Positions 8,600 through 17,606 of a stretch of DNA of 64,000 nucleotides are shown here, one piece after another. A program made the position numbers and the translations under genes. The notes under the pieces are model-generated. The model saw nothing but the letters and a program-made list of their open reading frames with translations. It searched no databases and was not told where the DNA came from. The stretch's first letter is position 1. Each line of letters starts with the position of its first letter. Source of the stretch: Streptomyces sp. TLI_105 (lineage in GTDB: Bacteria > Actinomycetota > Actinomycetes > Streptomycetales > Streptomycetaceae); NCBI RefSeq assembly GCF_900105415.1, contig NZ_FNSM01000001.1:2890501-2954500 (forward strand), in the 5' to 3' direction.

Positions 8600-8677
8600 G
8601 CGTGCACCCCCGATCTCCCTTGACGGCGGCCACCGTCGGCCGGTGACTCGCAGCGGGAAGAACGTAAGCGGAGACAG

Positions 8678-8713
8678 CGGTGGTGCGACGGACGGTTGTC
8701 CGTCGCACCACCG
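8678..8713. terminator. Strong hairpin after the first ABC transporter operon
   Basis: A perfect 16-bp inverted repeat (8678-8693, 8698-8713) with a 4-nt loop, about 75 bases past the ATPase stop and upstream of the glycosyltransferase. A second, imperfect hairpin lies at about 8740-8772. Confidence 0.8.
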
Positions 8714-8788
8714 GAAGGGGTGAATGCACGTAACTTTCCCACCCCGGTCGCGTTCTGTCGCGGTACGGGGTGGAACGGTCACGGAGCG

Positions 8789-10480
8789 TCAGGCGACGGC
8801 CAGCTCCTGGCGCCGTTCCCTGCGCTCCGCCGCGAGGACCGGGTCGAGGGAGGGGACGGCGGCGAGCAGCTGCCGGGTGTACGGATCCTGGGGTGCGCCG
8901 TACACCTCGTCCACCGTGCCCTGTTCGACGATCCGGCCCCCGCGCATGACGGCGACCCGGTCGCTGACCTGCCGGACGACGGCGAGGTCGTGGGCGATGA
9001 AGACGAGCCCGAGGCCGAGTTCGGCCTGGAGCTCGGCGAGCAGCGCGGTGACCTGGGCCTGGGTGGTGACGTCGAGCGCGGAGACGGGTTCGTCGCAGAC
9101 GATCAGCCGGGGTTCGGCGGCGAGGGCGCGGGCGATGCCGACGCGCTGGCGCTGGCCGCCGCTGAACTCGTGCGGGTAGGCCGCGTACCGGTCGGGGTCG
9201 AGCCCCACCCGGTCGAGCAGGTCGCGCACCCTGCCCCGGATCCGGGTCTCGTCCCGCTCCCCCGCCACGCGCAGCGGGTCGGCGATCGACTCGCCGACGG
9301 AGCGGCGCGGGTTGAGCGAGGAGACGGGGTCCTGGAAGACCATCTGGAGCTCGCGCCGGTACGGGAGCAGCCGCCTGTCGGAGAGAGAGCCGATCTCCTC
9401 GCCCCGGTGGCGGAGTTCGCCGGCGGTGGGGTCGAGGAGGCGGACGAGCATCCGGCCGAGGGTGGTCTTGCCGCTGCCGGACTCGCCGACGACGCCGAGG
9501 GTCTCGCCCGCGCGGACGGTGAGGGAGACCCCGTCGACGGCGGTCACGGCGGTCTTGCCCCGGCCGAACTCCCGCCGCAGGTCGACCGCTTCGAGGAGCG
9601 TCTCCTTCGTTTCGGGGGCGGTCCTGGCCGGTCCGTCGAGCCGGGGCACGGCGGAGAGCAGCGCGCGCGTGTACGGCGCCGAGGGCGCGCCGAGCACTCC
9701 GGCGACGGCGCCGCGCTCGACCTCGCGCCCGTGGCGCATGACGAGCACCTCGTCGACGCTCTCGGCGGCCACGCCCACGTCGTGGGTGACGAGGAGCAGG
9801 GCGGTGCCGGTCTCGCGCCGCAGCTCGTGCAGCAGGTCGAGGATCTGGGCCTGCACGGTGACGTCGAGGGCGGTGGTGGGTTCGTCGGCGACGATGAGCT
9901 TGGGCTCGCAGGCGAGGGCCATGGCGAGGAGGGCGCGCTGTCGCATGCCGCCGCTGAACTCGTGCGGGCGGGAGCGGGAGCGGCGGGCCGCGTCGGGGAT
10001 GCCGACCCGGTCGAGGACGTCGACGGCGCGGGCCCTGGCCGCCTTTCTGGATCCAGGATGGTGGATCCGGTGGACCTCGGCGATCTGGTCGCCGACGGAG
10101 TAGTAGGGATCCAGGGCGGACAGCGGGTCCTGGAAGACCATGGCGGCCACCCCGCCGCGCAGCCGCCGCAGCTCGGCGGGGCCGGCGGCGGCGACGTCGA
10201 TGCCGTCGACCCGGACGGTGCCGCCGAGCCGCGCGCCCGTGCCCCGGTGGAGGCCGAGCAGGGCGCCGGCGACGGTGGACTTGCCGCTGCCGGACTCGCC
10301 GACGAGGGCGAGCGCGCGGCCGGCCTCCAGGGTGAAGGAGAGGCCGTCGACGGCCCGCACGGCACCGCCGAAGTCGACGGTGAGGCGCTCGACCTCCACG
10401 AGCGGGGTCGCGGTGCCGGGCCGGGGGTCCGGTTCGACGAGCGGGGTCGCGGTGCCGGGCCGGGGGTTCGGGAGCGTCAT
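8789..10480 (-). CDS. Fused double-ATPase subunit of an oligopeptide-type ABC importer (DppD-DppF fusion)
   Basis: 563 residues with two complete ABC modules. Module 1 has Walker [10 protein letters not shown], signature SGGMRQR and Walker B LIVADEP. Module 2 has [16 protein letters not shown] and LIVCDEP. Such tandem proteins replace separate DppD and DppF subunits in many actinobacteria. Neither module shows the Cys-rich C-terminal iron-sulfur segment seen in the second system at 59853-61872. The ATG overlaps the permease stop as ATGA. The first residues contain an exact 12-residue repeat ([11 protein letters not shown] with flanking residue) caused by a 39-bp tandem duplication at about 10398-10475. 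Powers uptake through the permeases at 10477-12440. Confidence 0.93.
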   Translation of the reverse strand: MTLPNPRPGTATPLVEPDPRPGTATPLVEVERLTVDFGGAVRAVDGLSFTLEAGRALALVGESGSGKSTVAGALLGLHRGTGARLGGTVRVDGIDVAAAGPAELRRLRGGVAAMVFQDPLSALDPYYSVGDQIAEVHRIHHPGSRKAARARAVDVLDRVGIPDAARRSRSRPHEFSGGMRQRALLAMALACEPKLIVADEPTTALDVTVQAQILDLLHELRRETGTALLLVTHDVGVAAESVDEVLVMRHGREVERGAVAGVLGAPSAPYTRALLSAVPRLDGPARTAPETKETLLEAVDLRREFGRGKTAVTAVDGVSLTVRAGETLGVVGESGSGKTTLGRMLVRLLDPTAGELRHRGEEIGSLSDRRLLPYRRELQMVFQDPVSSLNPRRSVGESIADPLRVAGERDETRIRGRVRDLLDRVGLDPDRYAAYPHEFSGGQRQRVGIARALAAEPRLIVCDEPVSALDVTTQAQVTALLAELQAELGLGLVFIAHDLAVVRQVSDRVAVMRGGRIVEQGTVDEVYGAPQDPYTRQLLAAVPSLDPVLAAERRERRQELAVA

Positions 10481-11466
10481 GTCAGGGCGACCCTTCGGTC
10501 GGCGAGGGCGTAGAGGAGGTCGGCGACGACGTTCGCGAGGACCACGGCGACCCCGGTGAGGAGCACGATGCCCACGACGATCGGCAGGTCGACGTGGCGG
10601 ACGCCGTCGATGAGGGTCTTGCCGAGCCCGGGGATGCCGAAGAGCGACTCGGTCAGCACGGCCCCGCCGAACATGGTGCCGAGGTCGACGGCGCTGAGCG
10701 CGATGACCGGCGGCACGGCGCCGCGCAGCGCGTGGCGGGTGACGACGGACCGCTCCCCCACCCCGTACGCGCGGAAGGTGCGGATGTGGTCCTCGGCGAG
10801 CGTCTCCAGGGTGGAACTCCGGGTGAGCCGCGCGTACTTGGCGGATTCGAAGAAGCCGAGGGTGAGCCACGGCAGCAGCATGTTCCAGGCCCACTGCTCG
10901 GGGTCCTCGCCGAGCGGCACGTAGGTCGGGAAGGGCAGCCACTGGAGATAGGCGCAGACCGCCATGAGCAGCAGCAGGCCCAGGATGAAGACGGGCGTGC
11001 CGGTGCCGGCGAGGGTGAGCACGGTGAGGGCCCGCTCGGTGAGTCCGCCGCGGCGGAGCGCGGAGAGCAGCCCGGTGCCGACGCCGACGACGAGCCAGAT
11101 CACCATGGCGCCGAGGGCGAGCGAGGCGGTGGCGGGCAGCCGGTCCAGGATGAGCTCGGTGACCTGCTGGTCGGTCTGGTACGACAGGCCGAGGCAGGGC
11201 GCGTCGCAGTGCAGGACGCCGGTGCCGGTGGAGTGGTCGCGGCCGGCGAAGACGCCCTGGAGGAAGTGCAGGTACTGGGCGAACACGCTCTCGTTCAGGC
11301 CGAGTTGCTCCCGGACCTGGGCGATCTGCTGCGGGTTGCAGCGTTCGCCGCAGGCGAGCCGGGCGGGGTCGCCGGGCGCGACGTAGAAGAGCGCGTACAC
11401 GAGGACGGAGAGCGCGAGGAGGACGAGCGCGGCGCCCGCGAGCCGCTTCAGGACGTAGCGGGTCAT
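10477..11466 (-). CDS. Oligopeptide ABC transporter permease (DppB/OppB family)
   Basis: 329 residues starting MTRYVLKRLAGAALVLL, the usual OppB-type N-terminus with a first helix followed by FYVAPGDPA. A long periplasmic-side loop contains two Cys pairs (ACGERC and CDAPC), a feature of this subfamily, before five further helices and the EAA-type cytoplasmic loop. It forms the membrane channel with the DppC-type partner. The start is the ATG overlapping the upstream permease stop (ATGA), so the operon is translationally coupled; the 3' end overlaps the ATPase start the same way. Confidence 0.93.
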   Translation of the reverse strand: MTRYVLKRLAGAALVLLALSVLVYALFYVAPGDPARLACGERCNPQQIAQVREQLGLNESVFAQYLHFLQGVFAGRDHSTGTGVLHCDAPCLGLSYQTDQQVTELILDRLPATASLALGAMVIWLVVGVGTGLLSALRRGGLTERALTVLTLAGTGTPVFILGLLLLMAVCAYLQWLPFPTYVPLGEDPEQWAWNMLLPWLTLGFFESAKYARLTRSSTLETLAEDHIRTFRAYGVGERSVVTRHALRGAVPPVIALSAVDLGTMFGGAVLTESLFGIPGLGKTLIDGVRHVDLPIVVGIVLLTGVAVVLANVVADLLYALADRRVALT

Positions 11467-12440
11467 CGGGAGGTCTCCTTTCGCGTGCCCACGCCGAGCC
11501 GGCCGGCCTCGCGCGGATCGAGGGCGGTGCGGACGGCGTCGCCGAGGACGGTGAAGGCGAGCACGGTCACGAAGAGCAGTCCGGCCGGGAGCAGGACGTA
11601 CGCCGGGTCGGCCCGGAACCAGGTCTGCGCGGTGGACAGCATCTGCCCCCAGGAGGGGGTGGGCGGGGTGACGCCCACGCCGAGGAAGGAGAGCGAGGCC
11701 TCGACCACGATGTTGGTGGGGACGAGGATCGCCGCGTACGTGATGACGGGTGCGGCGAGCGAGGGCAGTAGCTCGCGCCGGGCGGTCCGCCACCGTCCCG
11801 AGCCGGCGAGCCGTGAGGCGGCGACGAAGTCGAGGCCCTTGAGGGTGAGGGTCTGGGCGCGCACGATCCGGGAGGTGCCGGCCCAGCCGAGCAGCCCGAT
11901 GACCAGGACGAGCAGCAGCGGGCGCGGGAAGTCGCGGGGGACGACGGCGGTGAGCGCGATGGCGAGCACGAGGAACGGCAGGGCGAGGAAGACGTCGGTG
12001 ATCCGGCCGAGGGCGCCGTCGATCCAGCGGTTGCCGAGTCCGGCGGCGAGGCCGACGAGCAGCCCGACCAGGACCTGGACGACGGTGGCGCCGACGGCGA
12101 CGAGGAGCGAGATCCGGGCGCCGTACAGGAGCCGGACGAACAGGTCGCGGCCGGTGCCGGGTTCGATGCCGAGCCAGTGGTCGGCGCTCGCCCCGCCGAA
12201 GGCGCCGTACGGGACGCCGCCGCGGGCCGAGTCGACGAGGTCGTCGTGGTACGTGTGCGGGTCCTGGCCCGTCAGGGCTGCGAGCAACGGCGCGGCGAGG
12301 GCGAGGAGGACGAGCAGGAGGAGGACGGCGGCGGAGACGAGGGCGGCCGGGCGGGTGCGCAGCCGTCGCCACACCTGCCGGGCGGCGCCCGTGGCGGGAA
12401 GGCCCGCCACGGGCGCCGGCGCGTCGGTCAGCGAGGTCAC
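11463..12440 (-). CDS. Oligopeptide ABC transporter permease (DppC/OppC family)
   Basis: 325 residues, GTG start overlapping the binding-protein stop as GTGA. N-terminal cytoplasmic segment, first helix at about 34-55, a periplasmic loop with HWLGIEPGTGRDLFVRLLYG (matching the OppC HxLGTDxxGRD block), then helices with the EAA loop about 185-210 and the family's FLGVGVTPPTPSWGQML segment. It pairs with the DppB-type permease downstream. Length and topology are normal. Confidence 0.93.
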   Translation of the reverse strand: MTSLTDAPAPVAGLPATGAARQVWRRLRTRPAALVSAAVLLLLVLLALAAPLLAALTGQDPHTYHDDLVDSARGGVPYGAFGGASADHWLGIEPGTGRDLFVRLLYGARISLLVAVGATVVQVLVGLLVGLAAGLGNRWIDGALGRITDVFLALPFLVLAIALTAVVPRDFPRPLLLVLVIGLLGWAGTSRIVRAQTLTLKGLDFVAASRLAGSGRWRTARRELLPSLAAPVITYAAILVPTNIVVEASLSFLGVGVTPPTPSWGQMLSTAQTWFRADPAYVLLPAGLLFVTVLAFTVLGDAVRTALDPREAGRLGVGTRKETSR

Positions 12441-14164
12441 TTGACCGCGACCTGCGAGATGTCGAGGACGCCGGTCCAGTCGCTGATGACGACGTTCTTG
12501 ACGTCCTTGCCGACGAGCTGCTTGTAGACCGGGTGGAAGAGGGGCACGTCGAGGGCCCGCTCGCCGATCTTCTTGTCGAGGGCGCCCCAGCGGGCGGCGG
12601 CGGCCTTGGGGTCGGTCAGCTTGTTGATCTCGTCGATCTCCTTGTTGACCGCCGGGTCGTTCAGCTGCGCGTGGTTGTAGTTGGAGCCGTCGGTGACGAT
12701 CTGGCGTCCGTCGAAGATCGGGGCCAGGAACGGTCCGCCGGCGGGCCAGTCGGCGCCCCAGCGGGAGAGGAAGAAGCCGGGGGCGTCCTTGACGCTCCAG
12801 CGCTTCTCGTTGAAGGAGTTGGGCTGCTGTCCGTCGAGCTTGACGGTGATGCCGGCCTTGCCGAGGGCCTCCTGGACGGCGGTGGCGATCTCGGGGCTCG
12901 TCGTGCGGTTCTGGGCGGTGGAGTGCAGCAGGGTGACGGTGAGCCCGTTCGGATAGCCGGCCTCCTTGAGCAGCTCCTTGGCCTTCTCCGGGTTGCCGGT
13001 CTTCCCGGCCGGGAAGTGGTCGTACGGGGTGTGGCCGAAGGCCTTCTGCTCGGGCAGGAAGGTGGTGGTGGCCTCGGCGAGCGCGGAGCCGCCGGCGGCG
13101 TTGACGACGCTGGTGCGGTTGACCGCGTACGAGATGGCCTGGCGGACCTTCGGGTCGTCGAAGGGCTTCACCTTCGGGTTGAAGGCGATGTAGGTGGTGA
13201 AGCCGAAGTGGCCGGTGCCGACGCGGGCGGCGAGCGCCTTGTCGGAGCCGATCTGGGCGAGCTCGGCGGGGCCGAGGTTGGTGTCGGTGGTGAGGGCGGC
13301 GGAGTCGGCGCCGGAGGAGGTGGCGAGGCGCTGGTTGATGACGGCCTCGTCGAGGCCGGACTTGACGTCGATCCTGTCCGGGTAGGCCTTGCGCTCCTCG
13401 TCGGTCTTGGGGTCCCAGTGCTCGTTGCGCTCCAGGACGAGGTGCTCGCCGTCGTTCTCGTTCTTGACGACCTTGTACGGGCCGGAGGAGACCGGGTGCT
13501 CCTCGTACTTGGTGCCGGTGTCCTTGGCCTTGGGGACGGGGGCGAACTGCGTCTGCGTGGCGACGAAGGGGAACTCGCCCTCGGGCTTCTTCAGCTTGAA
13601 GACGATGGTCCGCGGGTCGGGGGTGACGATGGACGCCAGACCCTTCTTGTCCTTGTACGGCCCCTGGTACGTGTCGCCGCCGACGAGCCAGTCACGCAGG
13701 TAGGGCGCGCCGCCGGAGAGCTCGGCCGCGAAGGAGCGCTCGATGCCGTACTTGATGTCGGCGCTGGTGATGGGCGTGCCGTCCTCGTACTTCAGGCCCT
13801 CCTTCAGCGTGTACGTCCACTCCGTGGCGTCCTTGTTGGGGCGGCCGGTGTCGGTGGCGAGGTCGGGGACGACCTGGGTGCCGGCGGCGCCCGCCTCGCG
13901 GTTGCGGGTGGTGAGCGTGCGGAAGACGAGGGACGGGACGTTGCCGCCGCCGGAGGTGTAGAGGCGGGCCGGGTCGAAGTCGCTCTGGGCCTCGCTGTTG
14001 AGGACGGTGAGCGTGCCGCCCTTCTGCGGGGCGCCCGCGGCCTTGCCGGAGGTACCGCCCTTGGCGCCGGCGTCCTCGGGGCCGCAGGCGGCGGCGCCCG
14101 AGGCCAGGACGACACTGACGGCGGCCGCTGCCACGCGGCGCGAGATGACGGACGAATGACGCAT
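12437..14164 (-). CDS. ABC transporter substrate-binding lipoprotein, SBP_bac_5 (oligopeptide) family
   Basis: 575 residues from the ATG at 14164, which is followed by a lipoprotein signal (SVVLASGAAACG, lipid-Cys about residue 27) and preceded by GAGAGG at 10 bases. Mature protein shows the family-5 pattern: VPSLVFRTLTT, EWTYTLKEGLKYEDGTPITS and RQAISYAVNR. It captures peptides or other oligomeric solutes outside the membrane for the permeases downstream. A 31-codon leader peptide and two competing hairpins lie in the 250 bases upstream, so expression is probably attenuated. Substrate is unknown; if the leader senses cysteine, a sulfur-containing peptide is possible (inference). Confidence 0.92.
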   Translation of the reverse strand: MRHSSVISRRVAAAAVSVVLASGAAACGPEDAGAKGGTSGKAAGAPQKGGTLTVLNSEAQSDFDPARLYTSGGGNVPSLVFRTLTTRNREAGAAGTQVVPDLATDTGRPNKDATEWTYTLKEGLKYEDGTPITSADIKYGIERSFAAELSGGAPYLRDWLVGGDTYQGPYKDKKGLASIVTPDPRTIVFKLKKPEGEFPFVATQTQFAPVPKAKDTGTKYEEHPVSSGPYKVVKNENDGEHLVLERNEHWDPKTDEERKAYPDRIDVKSGLDEAVINQRLATSSGADSAALTTDTNLGPAELAQIGSDKALAARVGTGHFGFTTYIAFNPKVKPFDDPKVRQAISYAVNRTSVVNAAGGSALAEATTTFLPEQKAFGHTPYDHFPAGKTGNPEKAKELLKEAGYPNGLTVTLLHSTAQNRTTSPEIATAVQEALGKAGITVKLDGQQPNSFNEKRWSVKDAPGFFLSRWGADWPAGGPFLAPIFDGRQIVTDGSNYNHAQLNDPAVNKEIDEINKLTDPKAAAARWGALDKKIGERALDVPLFHPVYKQLVGKDVKNVVISDWTGVLDISQVAVK

Positions 14165-14188
14165 CGGAAGGAGACCTCTCGGGGTGGA

Positions 14189-14257
14189 CTGCGGAAAGGA
14201 GAAAGGAAATTCCGCAGGCACGGAGAAAGAGCCCGAAAGGGGGGACGGCGCCTGCGG
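14189..14257 (-). promoter_or_regulatory. Mutually exclusive hairpins before the binding-protein gene (candidate attenuator)
   Basis: Three elements share pairing on the minus-strand transcript. Plus 14250-14257 (GCCTGCGG) can pair 8 bp with 14212-14219 (CCGCAGGC). The overlapping 14210-14217 (TTCCGCAG) can instead pair 8 bp with 14189-14196 (CTGCGGAA), just upstream of the ribosome site at 14175-14180. The two helices cannot form together, as in leader-peptide attenuation or translation control. Confidence 0.55.
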
Positions 14258-14315
14258 GAATGAAGAACCCGGGCGCGGCGAGAAAAACGGAAAGCCGACG
14301 AGCGCTCGGGCTGCG

Positions 14316-14411
14316 TCAGCTACAGAGAATGTCGGCGACCGTGTGTCCGGTCACGCCGAAGAGCGCCAGCTCAAGGGCGGCGCTGTCGGAAACGGCGTGA
14401 CGGTGCGACAT
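14316..14411 (-). CDS. 31-residue leader peptide with near-terminal Cys (candidate cysteine-type leader)
   Basis: Short ORF starting MSHRHAVSDSAALELAL and ending TVADILCS. It has no ribosome site, but TTGACA-N17-CATATT ends seven bases before the ATG, so the message would begin at the A of the start codon (leaderless). The ORF ends 151 bases before the binding-lipoprotein gene, with competing hairpins in between. Actinobacterial short Cys-containing leader peptides of the Ms4533A type, found upstream of sulfur-uptake genes, have a similar hydrophobic core and terminal Cys; this assignment is from memory of the pattern and is not certain. Confidence 0.6.
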   Translation of the reverse strand: MSHRHAVSDSAALELALFGVTGHTVADILCS

Positions 14412-14418
14412 GCCGAGA

Positions 14419-14447
14419 AATATGGACGAACGCGTGAGCGATGTCAA
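14419..14447 (-). promoter_or_regulatory. Vegetative promoter of the leader peptide and ABC operon
   Basis: Minus-strand -35 TTGACA (plus 14442-14447), 17-base spacer, -10 CATATT (plus 14419-14424), then seven bases to the ATG at 14411. A consensus -35 with optimal spacing is rare in this genome and strongly suggests a leaderless transcript. Confidence 0.8.
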
Positions 14448-14464
14448 CGCGCATACGCGCCGTC

Positions 14465-14482
14465 CCGAGACGGCCGTCTCGG
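14465..14482. other. 18-bp perfect palindrome after the DUF3152 gene
   Basis: CCGAGACGGCCGTCTCGG lies about 30 bases past the DUF3152 stop and about 20 bases upstream of the leader-peptide -35 box. It could be a loop-less terminator or an operator for the ABC operon. Confidence 0.5.
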
Positions 14483-14512
14483 CATGCGGACAGCTCTCGT
14501 CGGGACGGAACG

Positions 14513-16114
14513 TCAACTCGCCGGATACACCCAGGGGTTGGGGCGACACTTGATGCCGTCGATGTCCAGGGACTTCGTCTGCTGCTGCATCACGGGGGCC
14601 AGCGCGCCCGGCGTGCGGCAGCTGACGTGCCCGTGCCCGAGGCGGTGTCCGACCTCGTGGTTGATGAGCATCTGGCGATAGGCGTGCATCGCCTTCGGAC
14701 CGAAGGTCTCCGACCCCTTCGCCCAGCGGAACGCGTTGATCATCACGCGCTGGGTCGAGGCCGAGTCGCACGAGACGTTGTCGACGGTGGTGTCGAGTCC
14801 GGACTTCGCGCACCAGGCACCGGTGGTCCCCGGGCTGGCCAGGGTGATCACGAACTCCGGCTCGCCGCTGGAGATGCGCTCGAAGGTCATCTCGCCCCGA
14901 CCGGCCCAGCTGCGCTTGTCGTTGAGGGTCTTCTGCACGGCGTCGGCGAAGAGCTTCGGATCGAGACCGATCCCCTTCTCGACGTCGACCCGGTAGCGGA
15001 TCAGCCGCCCCTTGCCGGGCGCCTTCGCCAGGCCCGGCACCGCCTCGAACTCCCCCGAGCCCTTCAGCTTCGGGTCGATCGGGAACTGGCGGGTCATCAG
15101 CTGCTCGTACGTCGGCGGGGTGACGGCGGGCGCCGGCTTCACCGGGACGGGCCGCTCGTCGGAGCGGGAGGCGGAGGTGTCCTCCGAGGGCCGCTCGGCC
15201 TGCTCCCCGGCGGCGTGGGCGGCGGACGGGGACGCCTCCCCGCCCGTGACCTGCCCGGCGACGACGACGGCGAGGACGGTGGCGATGGCGGCGGCCGCGA
15301 TGCCGGTGAAGGTGCGGCCGAGCCCGCCCCGGGAGGCCGGGGCCTCCGGCTCCGCGCCCTCGTCGGCGCTCTCCCGGCGCGGCGCGGGGACGAACGGCGC
15401 CTCGGCGCCGTCCTGTTCGGGCGCGGCGGTCCGGGCGGTGGCGCCACGGGGGCCGTAGGACGCGGGGCGCGGGGCGGAGGTCTCGTCGTGCTGCGGGTGA
15501 CCGCCCCGCACGGCCGCCCCGTAGGCGGGGACGCCGTGCGCCGGGGTGCCGGGCGCGCCGGAGGCCCTGCCGGAGTACACGGGGGTCCCGTGGGCGGGCG
15601 TGGCATGCCGCGGCCCCCCGTACCCGGCCGCACCACGCCCCGGAGCGCCCTGCGCCGGGGCCTCGTACTGGGGAGTGCCGTGCGCGGGGGTCCCGTGACG
15701 CGGAGCTCCCTGGGCCGGAGCCCCTTGGCGCGGAGCGCCTTGAGCCGGAGCCCCCTGGCGCGGCGCCCCCTGAGCCGGAGCCCCGTACTGCGGAGTGCCG
15801 TGCGCGGGGGCCTCGTGGCGCGGAGCGCCTTGAGCCGGAGCCCCCTGGCGCGGAGCCCCCTGAGCCGGAGCCCCGTACTGCGGAGTCCCCTGTGCCGGGG
15901 TCCCGTACATCGGCGTGCCGTGGGACGGGGTCCCGTACCCCTGGGGGCCGGTGGTGTCCTGGCCGCCGGCCGTGGTCCTGCGGCGGCGTCCCGTCCCGGG
16001 CGGCGGCCCCGCCGGGGACGCTCCCGGCCCCGGCCCCGGCCCCGTACCCGCTCCCGCCTGCTGTCCGGTGTCGGCCACGGAGGGCGCGGAGCCCTTGCGA
16101 CTATGTCGTCCCAC
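14513..16114 (-). CDS. DUF3152 membrane-anchored metalloprotease-like protein with Gly-Ala-Pro-Gln repeats
   Basis: 533 residues, GTG start. The cytoplasmic N-terminal ~260 residues are disordered and contain many 5-6 residue repeats (GAPAQG, APRQGAPAQ, GTPQYG) at about residues 50-160. One membrane helix follows (about 270-292, GIAAAAIATVLAVVVAGQV). The extracytoplasmic C-terminal domain is DUF3152, with the zincin-like motif HEVGHRLGHGH and conserved Cys residues, suggesting a secreted-side metallopeptidase. Function is not established for the family. It sits 8 bp downstream of an alpha/beta hydrolase gene and is probably cotranscribed with it. The repeat tract is unusually pure at DNA level (15640-15920) and probably varies between strains. 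Confidence 0.88.
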   Translation of the reverse strand: MGRHSRKGSAPSVADTGQQAGAGTGPGPGPGASPAGPPPGTGRRRRTTAGGQDTTGPQGYGTPSHGTPMYGTPAQGTPQYGAPAQGAPRQGAPAQGAPRHEAPAHGTPQYGAPAQGAPRQGAPAQGAPRQGAPAQGAPRHGTPAHGTPQYEAPAQGAPGRGAAGYGGPRHATPAHGTPVYSGRASGAPGTPAHGVPAYGAAVRGGHPQHDETSAPRPASYGPRGATARTAAPEQDGAEAPFVPAPRRESADEGAEPEAPASRGGLGRTFTGIAAAAIATVLAVVVAGQVTGGEASPSAAHAAGEQAERPSEDTSASRSDERPVPVKPAPAVTPPTYEQLMTRQFPIDPKLKGSGEFEAVPGLAKAPGKGRLIRYRVDVEKGIGLDPKLFADAVQKTLNDKRSWAGRGEMTFERISSGEPEFVITLASPGTTGAWCAKSGLDTTVDNVSCDSASTQRVMINAFRWAKGSETFGPKAMHAYRQMLINHEVGHRLGHGHVSCRTPGALAPVMQQQTKSLDIDGIKCRPNPWVYPAS

Positions 16115-16122
16115 GCCCCGGA

Positions 16123-17088
16123 TCAGCTCCCGCCGTCATCGGCGATCAGGTCCCGGACGGCCTGGGCGACCGTCTCCGGGTACTCCATCATCGCCACGTG
16201 ACCCGCCTCGGGGAGGGTCAGCAGGCGCGAGCCGCGGAAGGCGGCGGCCGCCTTCCGGGCCATCCGGTACGAGACGAGCCGGTCCCGCCGGCCGTAGACG
16301 AGCAGCGTCGGGGCGAGGACCCGCTCGGCCTGCCGCCACAGCCCGTGCTGCCCGCCGAGGGTGTACGCGTCGACGATGCCGCGCGAGGAGCGCGCCATGA
16401 CGTCCCAGAAGTAGGGGAGCTCCAGTCGCCGCTCCATCTCCTCCACGGCGTGCCGGAGGCCCTCGTCGGTGACCAGGCCGGGGTCCCCGTAACAGAGCGC
16501 GAGGACGCCCTTGACCCGCTGCTCGGCCGTCCAGTCCTTGGTGAGCTTCGCGAAGAACGAGGCGACGCCGGGCAGCGCGAGCAGCGCGGTGGGCCAGGCG
16601 GTGCGCTGGGCGCGCAGCTCGGGCAGGGCCGGGGAGACCAGGGTGAGGGTGCGGACCAGGTCGGGCCGGACGGCGGCGACGCGGGTGGCGACGGCGCCGC
16701 CCAGCGAGTTGCCGAGGAGGTGGACGGGTCCGCGCCCGGCGGCGTCGAGGAGCCGGATGACGGCGCGGGCGTGTCCGGTGACCGAGTAGTTGCCGTCGTC
16801 GGGCGGCGGGGAGTCGCCGAAGCCGGGCAGGTCGACCGCCTCGCCGTCGACGTGGTCCGCGAGCAGCGGCATGAGGGCGGACCAGTTCTGCGAGGAGCCG
16901 CCGAGTCCGTGGACGTACAGCGCGGGCGGCAGACCGGGCCGGTTCCCCGGCCGGGCGCGCACGGTGAGGGTGAGTCCGGGGAGCGCCACGGAGCGGAGCT
17001 CCTCGCCTTCGGCGACCCGTACGGCGCGGGTCCGCGCCGCGGATGAGGCGGCGGCGGTCCGGGTTTCCGGCAGCTCGGTCGAGGACAT
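16123..17088 (-). CDS. Alpha/beta hydrolase
   Basis: 321 residues, no signal peptide. Classical fold: HGLGGSSQNW (oxyanion region, about 60-70), nucleophile elbow GNSLGG with Ser about 129, acid residue in VYGRRDRLV and His in PEAGHVAMME. Triad complete, so an active esterase, lipase or similar hydrolase is expected; substrate unknown. First gene of a two-gene unit with the DUF3152 gene (8-bp gap). The ATG has a TAATAT box exactly seven bases upstream (plus 17096-17101), so the mRNA is probably leaderless. Confidence 0.88.
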   Translation of the reverse strand: MSSTELPETRTAAASSAARTRAVRVAEGEELRSVALPGLTLTVRARPGNRPGLPPALYVHGLGGSSQNWSALMPLLADHVDGEAVDLPGFGDSPPPDDGNYSVTGHARAVIRLLDAAGRGPVHLLGNSLGGAVATRVAAVRPDLVRTLTLVSPALPELRAQRTAWPTALLALPGVASFFAKLTKDWTAEQRVKGVLALCYGDPGLVTDEGLRHAVEEMERRLELPYFWDVMARSSRGIVDAYTLGGQHGLWRQAERVLAPTLLVYGRRDRLVSYRMARKAAAAFRGSRLLTLPEAGHVAMMEYPETVAQAVRDLIADDGGS

Positions 17089-17226
17089 GGCCGCAATATT
17101 ACGAGACGATCACGCGCGGTCGCGTGTGGGTGGGGTCACAGGTGCGTGTGCGGCGGGGCGCGTTCACTCCTAGGCTCGGAGAGAGGGCCATCGGGAGCAC
17201 CACGACCCGCACCCGGAAGGAAGCGC

Positions 17227-17442
17227 ATGACTGTCGATCCGAGCGAGCCGGACACATTCACCGAGGAAGAGGACGTTGTGCTGGACCAGGAAATCCCGGA
17301 GGCCGACGCTGCCGAGCAGCACACCGAACTGCAGCAGCGCGAGGACGAGGAGCCCACTCATCTGGAGCGTGACTCGGCGAACGAGGCCGACGCGTCCGAG
17401 CAGGCGCGCGTCGTCGCCCTCGACGAGGACGACTACCGCTGA
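17227..17442 (+). CDS. Small acidic conserved protein
   Basis: 71 residues, highly acidic (about a third Asp/Glu) and low in hydrophobics, beginning MTVDPSEPDTFTEEED and ending ALDEDDYR. The ATG has GGAAGG nine bases upstream; longer in-frame starts were rejected because they encode Arg/Pro-rich filler. It is likely unstructured. Divergent from the hydrolase gene. I know similar short acidic proteins in Streptomyces genomes but no function. Confidence 0.75.
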   Translation: MTVDPSEPDTFTEEEDVVLDQEIPEADAAEQHTELQQREDEEPTHLERDSANEADASEQARVVALDEDDYR

Positions 17443-17606
17443 GCACACGACTCCCGCTGATTTGTTCGGTTTAATCTTGAATCGGCTGTCGACCCGGGCG
17501 TCCGGTCCGTGAAATTCTGCGTTCGCACCGCGCACAGCCGGGTTACCCAAAAGTACGATGGCGGCGCGGCGCGACAGCGCACATGGATCGATTTTTGGGA
17601 GGCCGC

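Noticed and set aside
5197..8623. Long plus-strand frames opposite the membrane protein and glycosyltransferase.
   Set aside because: Mirror translations of the real minus-strand genes, very Gly/Arg-rich.
15640..15920. Regular repeats that looked like a CRISPR array.
   Set aside because: No unique spacers; the repeats are in frame and code for Gly-Ala-Pro-Gln repeats of the DUF3152 protein.
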